A stretch of DNA of 64,000 bases from Ancylomarina longa (lineage in GTDB: Bacteria; Bacteroidota; Bacteroidia; Bacteroidales; Marinifilaceae): positions 59,041 through 123,040 of the forward strand of contig NZ_RJJX01000011.1 in assembly GCF_003996985.1 (NCBI RefSeq), given 5' to 3'. Made by a program: the position numbers and the translations under genes. A model generated the notes under the pieces. The model made no database searches and was not told the DNA's origin. It saw only the letters and a program-made list of their open reading frames with translations. Below, one piece after another: positions 27,637 through 36,095 of this stretch; positions within the stretch are counted from its first letter, which is position 1; the number at the start of each line of letters is the position of its first letter.

Positions 27637-29760
27637 CTAAAAGAACTTATATCTTTTGTCAACAACATTAGCATTATCTTTCAAAGCCTGATAGGATTGA
27701 TAGTTAGTGCGATATTGATAACCTTGTTCTAGTCTTGATTTGTAAACATTAATTGTCTCATTAGTCACTTTATCCTCAGAGGTATTGGTAACTAAAAGAA
27801 CATATACACCCTGATTCCCTTTTACAGGAGAGGATAATTTCCCTTTTTCAAGGATAGAGGCAGTACTAATTACATTAGGCTCTATTCCAGCTCCAGGTAT
27901 TTGGAAAGATTGAAAGCTAATTCCAGATGCATTTTTCAATTCAAGATTCTCTTTCTGTGCAACAGACAAAAGGCTTTGTGCACCCTTGCTATCTCTTGTG
28001 AGTTCTGCAATTATTAATTTGGCTTTCTTATCTTTTCTAATCTCACGTTTTATCGTTGAAGCTACATCTTTAACAGCTGCATATCCTTCAGCTTTTATAT
28101 CAGATAAAATGGCAACAACAAACTTATTTCCAAATTCAAAAACACCAGAGTTCTCGTTATTCAAGAGGATACTCTCCATTTCATCGTTCTTAAAAGCAGC
28201 TCTCACTAAATCTCTGGAGTTTTCAAGACCGGGAATTAATTTCGTATCTCTTTTTAAATTAGCTGTTCTTCTTTGAAGTTTTTGATCGGAAATAGCTTTA
28301 AAAAAGGAATCTTTATCCTGATTGTTTCCGGCAAAAGTACGTGCTATTGCATAAGCAGCCTGAGTAGTTTTCTGACTTGCTTCTACTTTTCTATCAATAA
28401 TAGCGAGTTGAACTTTCTTAACTTTTTTACCAAGGTTAGTCACCTGAATGACATGAGCTCCAAATTTAGTTAGCACTACTTTTATTTCATTCTTTTTAGA
28501 ATTGAAAGCTGCATCATTAAATTCTTGAATCATTTTACCTTGTGTAAACCAGCCTAAATCCCCACCATTTACAGCAGAGCCTTGATCGTCGGAGTTAGAT
28601 TTTGCTATATCTGCAAATCTTGCACCTTTCTCAATCAAAGTTTTTAAACTATCGGCTTTTGCTTGTGCAGATTTCATATCTCCCTTTATTGGGCGAATTA
28701 AAATATGACGGGCTTTTACAGAATCAGGTAACATTTTAATGTCACTTATTTTAGCTAATTTATAAGTTTCATTTTCAAAATATGGACCGAATACTTCTCC
28801 TTTTTTGCCAGTGAAGCTAAATTCTTGTAAATCCTTATTTTTAATTTCATCTTTTTTGAAATAGTAAGGATTAAATTTGGTATCGCCATTTAAATCAACA
28901 AACTGAATGTTATTGATCTCTGAAGTAAAATCACCTTTGATGTCAGCAACCCATTTTTCAGTTGCTTTATAATCTTCTGTTGAGGGTTCAATCAAAAAAG
29001 GAACGTAGTCAATTCTTCTTGATTCGGTTTGCTTGAATAAATCCTGATGTTCGTTATAATAGGATTGAATTTCATCATTACTAACAGTAACTGTACTATC
29101 AGAAATTAAATTATAACTCTTAACAATGTAGTTAAAATCAACTTTTTTGCTGCCTCTATTTGCTAAATCCTTCACAATAGCATTAGGCATATATAGTCCC
29201 TTTTGAATCAAAGAATTATATTTGGTTAAAGTTCTCTGGTTGCTAATAGCTTCTTCAATATTTAACCAATAAGCCTTTTGTGGAGTTCCATTAGGAGCTG
29301 AAATTAATTGCTTTAATGTTGATACTATTTGTTCTGGATTTACGGTTCCATTTTCATTTTGGAATAATTGACGGATTGTTGGATCTATGTTACGACCTTG
29401 AACCATGTCAAACAATTCGTCTGAAGAAACAGATATTCCAAGTTCATCGTACTCGCGATTCATCACTATTTCCTGAACCATTTGTTGCCAAACTTGCTCT
29501 CTCATTCTTTCAATTTGATCAGAAGGAATTGCAGATTGTCCTGACATTAGTTTCGCCACCTCAACACTATGATTGAATCGTTTTTGGAAATCACGAATAT
29601 TAATTGATTCACCGGCAATTTCTGCCATTTCATTTCGTGAATTTGCCAATAAGGAACCACCGGATTTCAAGGCATCTCCAGCAATAAATGCAAGTAAAGC
29701 ACCTCCAATAATGATTCCAATAAAAACACCACGGTTTCTTATTTTTTGTAATGTTGCCAT
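27637..29760 (-). CDS. PpiD/SurA-like peptidyl-prolyl isomerase, membrane anchored
   Basis: The 707-residue protein has an N-terminal membrane anchor (GVFIGIIIGGALLAFIAG), a SurA-N/PpiD-N chaperone region up to about residue 220, and a parvulin domain beginning VKARHILIRPIKGD and containing FADIAKSNSDDQGSAVNGGDLGWF and HVIQVTN. A further degenerate parvulin-like or chaperone half follows. By homology with PpiD it is an inner-membrane foldase for exported proteins. It heads no visible operon; the next gene upstream lies 220 bp away. Confidence 0.9.
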   Translation of the reverse strand: MATLQKIRNRGVFIGIIIGGALLAFIAGDALKSGGSLLANSRNEMAEIAGESINIRDFQKRFNHSVEVAKLMSGQSAIPSDQIERMREQVWQQMVQEIVMNREYDELGISVSSDELFDMVQGRNIDPTIRQLFQNENGTVNPEQIVSTLKQLISAPNGTPQKAYWLNIEEAISNQRTLTKYNSLIQKGLYMPNAIVKDLANRGSKKVDFNYIVKSYNLISDSTVTVSNDEIQSYYNEHQDLFKQTESRRIDYVPFLIEPSTEDYKATEKWVADIKGDFTSEINNIQFVDLNGDTKFNPYYFKKDEIKNKDLQEFSFTGKKGEVFGPYFENETYKLAKISDIKMLPDSVKARHILIRPIKGDMKSAQAKADSLKTLIEKGARFADIAKSNSDDQGSAVNGGDLGWFTQGKMIQEFNDAAFNSKKNEIKVVLTKFGAHVIQVTNLGKKVKKVQLAIIDRKVEASQKTTQAAYAIARTFAGNNQDKDSFFKAISDQKLQRRTANLKRDTKLIPGLENSRDLVRAAFKNDEMESILLNNENSGVFEFGNKFVVAILSDIKAEGYAAVKDVASTIKREIRKDKKAKLIIAELTRDSKGAQSLLSVAQKENLELKNASGISFQSFQIPGAGIEPNVISTASILEKGKLSSPVKGNQGVYVLLVTNTSEDKVTNETINVYKSRLEQGYQYRTNYQSYQALKDNANVVDKRYKFF

Positions 29761-29980
29761 CGAAAAAGATTTAAATATTCTTAATTAGGCTACGAATATA
29801 CAAAAAAATGAGAAATGATCGTGTTTTATTCAATCCCGTTTGAAAGTTTTATAGTAAAATAAGATTAGCAAGCTTTTTGAGGAAAAATTGACACTTTTAT
29901 TCGATGATTTATTGGCAAATTTGAGGTGAAAACTAAGGATTAGGATGTCGTGGTTTTGCAAGAATAAATCTTGTAATAGA

Positions 29981-31240
29981 CTAGGAGTCAATTCTTAAAT
30001 TTATTTTTTCAATTCTAGTATTACTTACTTCTATTATTTTAAAAGAAAATGCATCAATTTTAATACTCTCATTGTATTTCGGAATACTTTCGTGATTAAA
30101 TAGAATGAATCCATTCAAGGTTTCAAAATCTTCCGATTCAGGTAAGTTAAAATCATATTTGTCATTTAGGTAATCAATTTCCAGACGTCCTGAGAATATA
30201 TATTCCGTATCGGATATTTTTTGCTCTATTAAATCAATATTATCATGTTCGTCTTCAATTTCTCCGAAGATTTCCTCCATCACATCTTCTATCGTTACCA
30301 TGCCTGAAGTTCCGCCAAACTCATCGACAACTACAGCTATACTTTTTTGTTCTTTGGTGAAGAGATTTAAGAGTTTATGAGCAGCCATGGTTTCGGGTAC
30401 GTAAATAATTCTGCTGAGAGCCGTTTTAATACTTTGTGGTTTTTTGAATATTACGGATGAGTGGACATAGCCAATGATATCATCAATAGAATCTTTGTAG
30501 ATTAATATTCTCGAATAACCAGTTTCAATAAATTTCTGTGTTATTTCTGCAATACTACAATTCTGTTCTAGTGCTTCTATTTCATTTCTTGGGACGATGC
30601 ACTCCCTTAATTTCACTTTAGAAAAATCGAGTGCATTTCTGAATATTTTAATGTCATGAATCTCTTCTTGGGCTATTGCTTGGGTTTCTTGACCTTCCTG
30701 AACTAAATGATCTAAATCAATCTTTCCAAATACTTGTGTGGCATTCTCACCAGATATCTTTGTGTTTAATACTTTGTGAATAATGTTTTTTGAAAACAGC
30801 ATCGTTATTATCGTAATTGGATAAAAAAGGATGTAAAAGAACATTACTGGAAGTGCAAATAAATTTAATGCTAGATTTGGATTAATTCGGAATAATGTTT
30901 TTGGTATAAATTCAGCGGTAACTAATATTAACAGAGTGGAAGTAACAGTTTGAATGGTTAAAACTAAAGAGGCCGAATTGGTCCAAATATGGATGTATGG
31001 CTCGAGAATCTTTGCCATGATTATACCATAAACTACCAAAGCAATATTATTACCAACAAGCATTGTACTAATATAGTTACCAGGGTAACGGGAAAAAATG
31101 GATATAATTCTGCCGGATATGGTGTTTTTGCTTCGGTCTATTTCCATCCGGAGTTTGTTGGCTGTAATGAAAGCGATTTCCATACCAGAAAAAAAAGCTG
31201 ATAAAGCCAACATTAAAAAAACAATGAATAGATTATTCAT
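29981..31240 (-). CDS. CNNM/hemolysin-C family CBS-domain membrane protein
   Basis: This 419-residue protein has a DUF21 (CNNM) domain with several transmembrane segments (LFIVFLMLALSAFFSGMEIAF; STMLVGNNIALVVYG), a CBS pair (ECIVPRNEIEALE; TGYSRILIYKDSIDDIIGYVH) and a CorC/HlyC transporter-associated domain containing VVDEFGGTSGMVTIEDVMEEI. Members are implicated in Mg2+/Co2+ efflux or ion homeostasis, and GldE of gliding Bacteroidota belongs here. No gliding genes are adjacent, so I leave the symbol empty. Its start is directly after the small gene upstream. Confidence 0.9.
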   Translation of the reverse strand: MNNLFIVFLMLALSAFFSGMEIAFITANKLRMEIDRSKNTISGRIISIFSRYPGNYISTMLVGNNIALVVYGIIMAKILEPYIHIWTNSASLVLTIQTVTSTLLILVTAEFIPKTLFRINPNLALNLFALPVMFFYILFYPITIITMLFSKNIIHKVLNTKISGENATQVFGKIDLDHLVQEGQETQAIAQEEIHDIKIFRNALDFSKVKLRECIVPRNEIEALEQNCSIAEITQKFIETGYSRILIYKDSIDDIIGYVHSSVIFKKPQSIKTALSRIIYVPETMAAHKLLNLFTKEQKSIAVVVDEFGGTSGMVTIEDVMEEIFGEIEDEHDNIDLIEQKISDTEYIFSGRLEIDYLNDKYDFNLPESEDFETLNGFILFNHESIPKYNESIKIDAFSFKIIEVSNTRIEKINLRIDS

Positions 31241-31241
31241 T

Positions 31242-31445
31242 CTAATTCTTAGATTGGTTCTTTTCTTCTGTTTTTCTTAAATATCGGCGATAGCTAAACA
31301 TGAAACTAGCAATAAGTGCAATAAAATACAAAATTAAGTTATCGGTGAAATTTGTTTGTATGGTTTTATAAATGGCGACAACTAAACTGGAGATCATTAT
31401 TATCATCCAGACAATTTCGAGAATAAAAGTTAATTTGTGCTTCAC
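31242..31445 (-). CDS. Small two-helix membrane protein
   Basis: The 67-residue protein has two predicted membrane segments (FILEIVWMIIMISSLVVAIY and LILYFIALIASFMFSY) and a basic tail. It ends only 1 bp before the start of the CBS-domain gene and follows lptC by 39 bp, so it is probably a genuine operon member. The function is unknown. Confidence 0.65.
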   Translation of the reverse strand: MKHKLTFILEIVWMIIMISSLVVAIYKTIQTNFTDNLILYFIALIASFMFSYRRYLRKTEEKNQSKN

Positions 31446-31484
31446 AGTAGATATGGTTTTAGATGCAAGATAAAACGTTTTATT

Positions 31485-32054
31485 TTATTTTTGTGTTTTG
31501 TCATCTAAATAAACTTCACCACTAACTTTTTTAAGTGTAATCTTGTCCATTTTTTCATCTGAGGTAAATCCGGTTCCTTCCAGTACTTGATTGTCAATGG
31601 TAGTGATACGTACATATTGATCCGAATAGATTAGATGTTTTGCTTGATCCCAATATAATAATTCGGTATTGATTGTCTTTCCGTCATCACTAATTGCTTC
31701 CACATCATAACGGAGTTCCCATAAATTATCATTAGTGTAATTCTTTGCAAAGTTGGCCTTAATTTGCCACGCTTGGGTTCCATCCTTTTTGTAGGAAATG
31801 ATTTTACCACCCTTTTGAAATTCGTTATAACTCTGATCGGGATTGCGAATTTCAAAAAATTCAGGTGCGAATGCCCGATAAGTTATGCGTGTAGAATCTG
31901 TAATTATATATTCTATATCATTACCAGATTGAGTAGGTACTTCATTTTTACTAGTGAGATTTTGTACCTCTTTTATGCTGTTCTCACATGACAAAAGCAT
32001 TGTAATCCCTAAAAGGACTACAATGCTTTTGATAATATTGTTTGTGTTTTTCAA
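31485..32054 (-). CDS. lptC: LPS export protein LptC
   Basis: The 189-residue predicted lipoprotein has a signal sequence ending LLSC (Cys23). The rest matches the LptC/OstA-like fold: TYRAFAPEFFEI, GGKIISYKKDGTQAWQIKANFAKNY in register with typical LptC strands, and TGFTSDEKMDKITLKKVSGEV near the end. LptC is the periplasmic link that takes LPS from LptFG to LptA. Bacteroidota LptC often appears as a lipoprotein. It starts 4 bp after the TPR gene. Confidence 0.88.
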   Translation of the reverse strand: MKNTNNIIKSIVVLLGITMLLSCENSIKEVQNLTSKNEVPTQSGNDIEYIITDSTRITYRAFAPEFFEIRNPDQSYNEFQKGGKIISYKKDGTQAWQIKANFAKNYTNDNLWELRYDVEAISDDGKTINTELLYWDQAKHLIYSDQYVRITTIDNQVLEGTGFTSDEKMDKITLKKVSGEVYLDDKTQK

Positions 32055-32058
32055 TGTT

Positions 32059-33396
32059 CTATTCGGTTAGCCTTACTTTAGTAGATTCATTAATCCAACC
32101 CCCTACTTTATAAGTGTCGCCATTTTTAATTCCTTCAAAGAAAGCGTCCTCTTTACGTGGAAAATACTTAGAGTAAGTGTTGATTAATCCTCGAGCTTCC
32201 TCAGAGCATTCAGGATCAATGTTTTTAGCTTTAATGAATTTATCCACAGCAACCCAATAAACTGCTAAGTGTTCAATTGGCTTGGTTCCGTATTTTTTAC
32301 TATAAGCAGCATATGCTTTACCGATCAAAATATATGGTTGACCCCAATTTGGTCGTTCACTAATTGCTTTTAATGCATTAGATTTAGCAGCACTATATTG
32401 ATTTTGCATTAATTGAATGGTTGCCAATTTGAAATGTAGATCAGCTTTTATATCTGTATTTTGCTCCAGTTCAATAGATTTGGATAAGTAATTTTTACTC
32501 TTCGTAAAATCTTTTTTCTTGATAAACATTTTAGCCAAATTGTGTGCAGCATCAGCATTTGGTTCTAATTGATATTTTCTTTCTGCAACTTTGGCATACA
32601 ACGCACCATCTTCACACTCCTGACGATTCAACATGCGTAAAATCTTGTTGATTAAGGTAAGATCGTCTTTATTTGCTTCAAATTTAGGAGTGAAAATATT
32701 ACTTAGCGTTTCGCAATCAGCAACACCAGCTTGGAAGAAAATTTGCTCAACATTCAAACGAGCATTTTCAATATTTTGTAATTTCTTAGGATTTTTTTCT
32801 ATTTCCTTCTTTTTAGCAGCCATATCCATAAACAGTAAGTAATTGTCAATTACTTCCTCTGGTTCAATTTCTTTGTTTTGAACTAAAATTTTGGATGCTT
32901 CCATGGTATTGGCAATTACTTTGGCTTCCGATTTTAATCCACGCATTTCAATGGATTTTTTCAAGATACCATAGGCTTCTTTTACAGCAGGAATATTTTT
33001 TCTCTTGTAAGAGAATAAGTCTCCTCCTTTTCTACCTAAGATATAACCTTTCGGGTATCTACGATCCTTGCCAAAATATTTGATCCTTTGATCATATACC
33101 ATCATTAGGGTATCTATGTACTTTGGGTTTTGGGTTTTTCGAAGCATCCCACGCATTATTTTAATACCATTACTGTAGGTTGATTTTTGAAAAGCAGGAG
33201 CATTGTTGTACACATATCTCCATCCTTGAAGTGCTTCTGCATAATTTTTTTGTTTTACCATCTCTACGTATAAAGAGGCATTCAAAATTGTTTGCACACT
33301 ATCCAATCCATACTTCGACTCTACAGTTTGAGCCTTTACAGTAAAGAGACTTGAGAGCAAAAGAACTACTGTTACGATTGAAAGTCTTGTCTTCAT
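32059..33396 (-). CDS. Exported TPR-repeat protein
   Basis: The 445-residue protein has a signal peptide (LSIVTVVLLLSSLFTVKAQ) and tetratricopeptide-like repeats; the clearest are ADAAHNLAKMFIKKKDFTKS, DLHFKLATIQLMQNQYSAA and WGQPYILIGKAYAAYSKKYG in the last 200 residues. It is probably periplasmic and lies immediately upstream of lptC in a conserved Bacteroidota envelope block. Its partner is unknown. A -7-like TAGTTTTG lies on the reverse strand at 33433-33440, just upstream. Confidence 0.8.
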   Translation of the reverse strand: MKTRLSIVTVVLLLSSLFTVKAQTVESKYGLDSVQTILNASLYVEMVKQKNYAEALQGWRYVYNNAPAFQKSTYSNGIKIMRGMLRKTQNPKYIDTLMMVYDQRIKYFGKDRRYPKGYILGRKGGDLFSYKRKNIPAVKEAYGILKKSIEMRGLKSEAKVIANTMEASKILVQNKEIEPEEVIDNYLLFMDMAAKKKEIEKNPKKLQNIENARLNVEQIFFQAGVADCETLSNIFTPKFEANKDDLTLINKILRMLNRQECEDGALYAKVAERKYQLEPNADAAHNLAKMFIKKKDFTKSKNYLSKSIELEQNTDIKADLHFKLATIQLMQNQYSAAKSNALKAISERPNWGQPYILIGKAYAAYSKKYGTKPIEHLAVYWVAVDKFIKAKNIDPECSEEARGLINTYSKYFPRKEDAFFEGIKNGDTYKVGGWINESTKVRLTE

Positions 33397-33432
33397 GTTA
33401 CTAATTTTTTATAATCAAGTTTATTTTTTTTG

Positions 33433-33440
33433 CAAAACTA
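33433..33440 (-). promoter_or_regulatory. Candidate -7 element for the TPR-lptC operon
   Basis: On the reverse strand the sequence is TAGTTTTG, a full match to TAnnTTTG, 37 bp before the TPR start. No TTTG is found at the expected upstream distance, so this is only a partial promoter match. Confidence 0.35.
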
Positions 33441-33656
33441 GGGAAATAATTGTTAGATCTTTTTGAATAATGTCATAAGTCAATTTCAGAATAAAAATAA
33501 CGAAACTTTTAGTTTTGTGTGAACTAAAACTGCAAAACTCATACCAAAAATTCAGTATAAGCCTTATAAAAAGATCATGACGATCAATTGATAATGCATA
33601 ATTTTAGATTCATGCAAAACTATAAATAAATTAGAATTGTGCAAAAACTTTCCTCA

Positions 33657-34403
33657 CTAATCATTAGAATGAAGTAAATTAAATTCTAGTATACGATTTA
33701 ATCCAATTAATAAGATATCAGATTCTAATTGGCTAAAATTCTGAATAGAATGGCAAATAAATTTAGCATCTCCACCTGTTATTACCACTTTAAATTCAGT
33801 ATGCTTAGCTTTTAATTTCGTAATGTAGGAATCTACTTCAAATACAATTCCATTTTGAACTCCATTTAGTATAGCATCGTGGGTGTTTTTCCCGATCAGG
33901 CTAAATTCATCCTTGTGGGATAGTAGCGGAAGTTTTTTGGTAAAATGATTTAAAGCCTTAAATCTCATCTCTAATCCGGGAGAAATGCATCCTCCAATGT
34001 ATTGATTTTGAGAATTTACAAAATCAAATGTAATTGCAGTGCCTGCATCAATTACTAATATATTCTGATTTGGATATTTACCGGATGCTCCAATGCAAGC
34101 TGCAAGACGATCGTATCCTAAGGTGCTTTTCGATTCGTAAAGATTTTCGATAGGAACGGGTAAATGCGAATCAAAGAAGAAAACTTTCCGGCAGTGACTT
34201 TTTAAAAGAAGTATTAAGGATTCAGGAAAATCGCGTACCGAAGAAACAATAGAATGTTTTATATCCGGATGTTCTGCAATCATAGCACGAATGATTTTTT
34301 CTTCCGTATCCGACGAATATTCAAGCAGAATCATCTTGCCTTGCTTAAATAAAGCTGTTTTCGTTTTGGTGTTTCCTATGTCGATAATGAGATGTAAACT
34401 CAT
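33657..34403 (-). CDS. coaX: Type III pantothenate kinase
   Basis: CoaX phosphorylates pantothenate in the first step of coenzyme A synthesis. I choose the ATG at 34403 (MSLHLIIDIGNTKTKTALF, 248 aa); the frame stays open 40 codons further but those residues have no family counterpart. Motifs are DIGNTKTKTALFKQG (phosphate binding), LGYDRLAACIGASG and ILVIDAGTAITFDF, then GGCISPGLEMRFKAL and VVITGGDAKF. Length is normal for CoaX (about 240-260). It is the upstream gene of the reverse envelope block, 260 bp before the TPR gene. Confidence 0.95.
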   Translation of the reverse strand: MSLHLIIDIGNTKTKTALFKQGKMILLEYSSDTEEKIIRAMIAEHPDIKHSIVSSVRDFPESLILLLKSHCRKVFFFDSHLPVPIENLYESKSTLGYDRLAACIGASGKYPNQNILVIDAGTAITFDFVNSQNQYIGGCISPGLEMRFKALNHFTKKLPLLSHKDEFSLIGKNTHDAILNGVQNGIVFEVDSYITKLKAKHTEFKVVITGGDAKFICHSIQNFSQLESDILLIGLNRILEFNLLHSND

Positions 34404-34611
34404 AAAATGATTAGGTGAATTTATTGTAATAATCTTGTAAAATCGGCTAAAATTAGCAAACTTTAAGCAAATTAGTTTTCTGATCTCTAGGAAATTTAAT
34501 ATCAGGGAAATACATAGCTCCAAACAGATTGATATACAAGTAAGTTGTTGCGGGATATTTCAATGAAATAGATTCAGAATTTATGCTATTAAAAATTCAA
34601 TAATTATTTGG

Positions 34612-36087
34612 ATGAAGAAAAAGATTTTGATTGTTGAAGATGATAATTTGATTTCTACCATCTTCCGAATGTTTTTAAAGGAATTAGGCTATGATTTGCT
34701 TGGTATTGTTGAGGATGGCAAGGAAGCAATCCGCATGTGTGAACAATTAAATCCTGATATTGTATTGATGGATGTACATTTGGGAGGAGATTTGGATGGA
34801 ATACAAGCTACCGAGATTATTAAAACAAAATTCGATATTCCGGTTATCTTTCTTTCCAGTGATACCGAGGAAAGTACAATTCAGCGGGTTATTAATACGC
34901 ATTCCTATGGATATTTGGTGAAACCCATTGACAAAAAGGAGTTGGGAATATCTATTGAATTGGCTTTTTACAAACATCAATTTGACTTGGATCAGAAAAT
35001 GCGGGAAACACGCTTCCGTAATTTCATCTCCGATTCTCCAGAAGCTATTTTGGTGGTAAATGAAAATGGTTTGATCGAATACCTGAATTGTCTGGGTTTA
35101 AAACTATTCAAAACCGCTTATATTGAAGACTTGATGGGCTTGCCATTACTTTCATTTGTAGAGGAGGAAGATCATGCTGATTTTAAGGAGAAATTGGATT
35201 CTTCTCTGACAATGGAGCAGGGGATTGAATATACACACCTAAAATTAAGAACCATACATGGCGATTTTATTGATGTTGGACTAACCGGAGCCCAAATTGA
35301 ATTCAACGGAAAGAAAAATTTACAGTTGATTATTCGGGATGTGACACAAGAATATGCGTATCGTCAGATGCTAGCTGAAAAAGCCAATATCATCAACAAT
35401 TTTTACGATGGAGTGGTGACTTTTGATATGAATGGTAAGGTGAGATCCTGGAATAAAGGTTGCGAGCGAATATTTGAAATTTCTGAAAAGGAAGCGATTG
35501 GGAAGTTTTATTCGGAAATGGGAATATCCAAAAACCAAAAAACATTTGCTGAAGATTTATTAATCCCCACCAATAAAAAGGGCAATTTGGAACTGGATAT
35601 CGTGATGGAGAGAAATGGTTCTTCCTGTGTGCTAAACGTTTTTTCCTCTCTGCTGCGAAATGACAAAGAGGAGGAAACAGGAATTGTATGTTATATCCGC
35701 GATATCAGTGAAAAAAGAAAGCATGAACTGTTGCTGGAGGAGAGCGAACAACGCAACAGGGATTTGATTAATGCAATTCCCGATTTGATTTTTGTGGTGA
35801 ATAAGGACGGTATTTTCGAAGATTACAAATTAGATGATGAATCTGTTTTGGCACTTCGTAAAGATTCTATTATTGGTTCGCATATTAGTGATGTATTCGA
35901 TAATTCTACACTAAAAGAAGTGGAATCGAAGATTTCTAAAGTGCTTTCGATAGGCTTTATGGAAAAATTTAAATACCAAATGGATACTGCGAAAGGTTTA
36001 CTTTGGTTTGAAGCTCGCATCACCAATCTCGGAAACGAAAAGGTTCTGGTTTTGGTACGCGAACTGTTAGAGATAAAAAAAGCTTAA
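34612..36087 (+). CDS. Receiver-PAS protein without visible output domain
   Basis: The 491-residue protein starts with a response-regulator receiver (residues 1-125): acidic pocket Glu9-Asp10-Asp11, phosphoacceptor Asp54 in VLMDVHLGG, Ser/Thr switch region FLSSDTEES, and Lys104 in VKPID. About three PAS domains follow (starting near 135, 255 and 385), including LVVNENGLIEYLN, VVTFDMNGKVRSWNKGCERIF and IVCYIRDISEKRKHE. It ends after the last PAS with no histidine-kinase, GGDEF, HD or DNA-binding domain. It may signal by protein-protein contact. No cognate kinase is adjacent. It is convergent with mfd, 8 bp apart. Confidence 0.85.
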   Translation: MKKKILIVEDDNLISTIFRMFLKELGYDLLGIVEDGKEAIRMCEQLNPDIVLMDVHLGGDLDGIQATEIIKTKFDIPVIFLSSDTEESTIQRVINTHSYGYLVKPIDKKELGISIELAFYKHQFDLDQKMRETRFRNFISDSPEAILVVNENGLIEYLNCLGLKLFKTAYIEDLMGLPLLSFVEEEDHADFKEKLDSSLTMEQGIEYTHLKLRTIHGDFIDVGLTGAQIEFNGKKNLQLIIRDVTQEYAYRQMLAEKANIINNFYDGVVTFDMNGKVRSWNKGCERIFEISEKEAIGKFYSEMGISKNQKTFAEDLLIPTNKKGNLELDIVMERNGSSCVLNVFSSLLRNDKEEETGIVCYIRDISEKRKHELLLEESEQRNRDLINAIPDLIFVVNKDGIFEDYKLDDESVLALRKDSIIGSHISDVFDNSTLKEVESKISKVLSIGFMEKFKYQMDTAKGLLWFEARITNLGNEKVLVLVRELLEIKKA

Positions 36088-36095
36088 GCCTAATG

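Noticed and set aside
34404-34523. N-terminal extension of CoaX by 40 residues
   Set aside because: The kinase motif DIGNTKTK must lie at the extreme N-terminus, as it does from the ATG at 34403.
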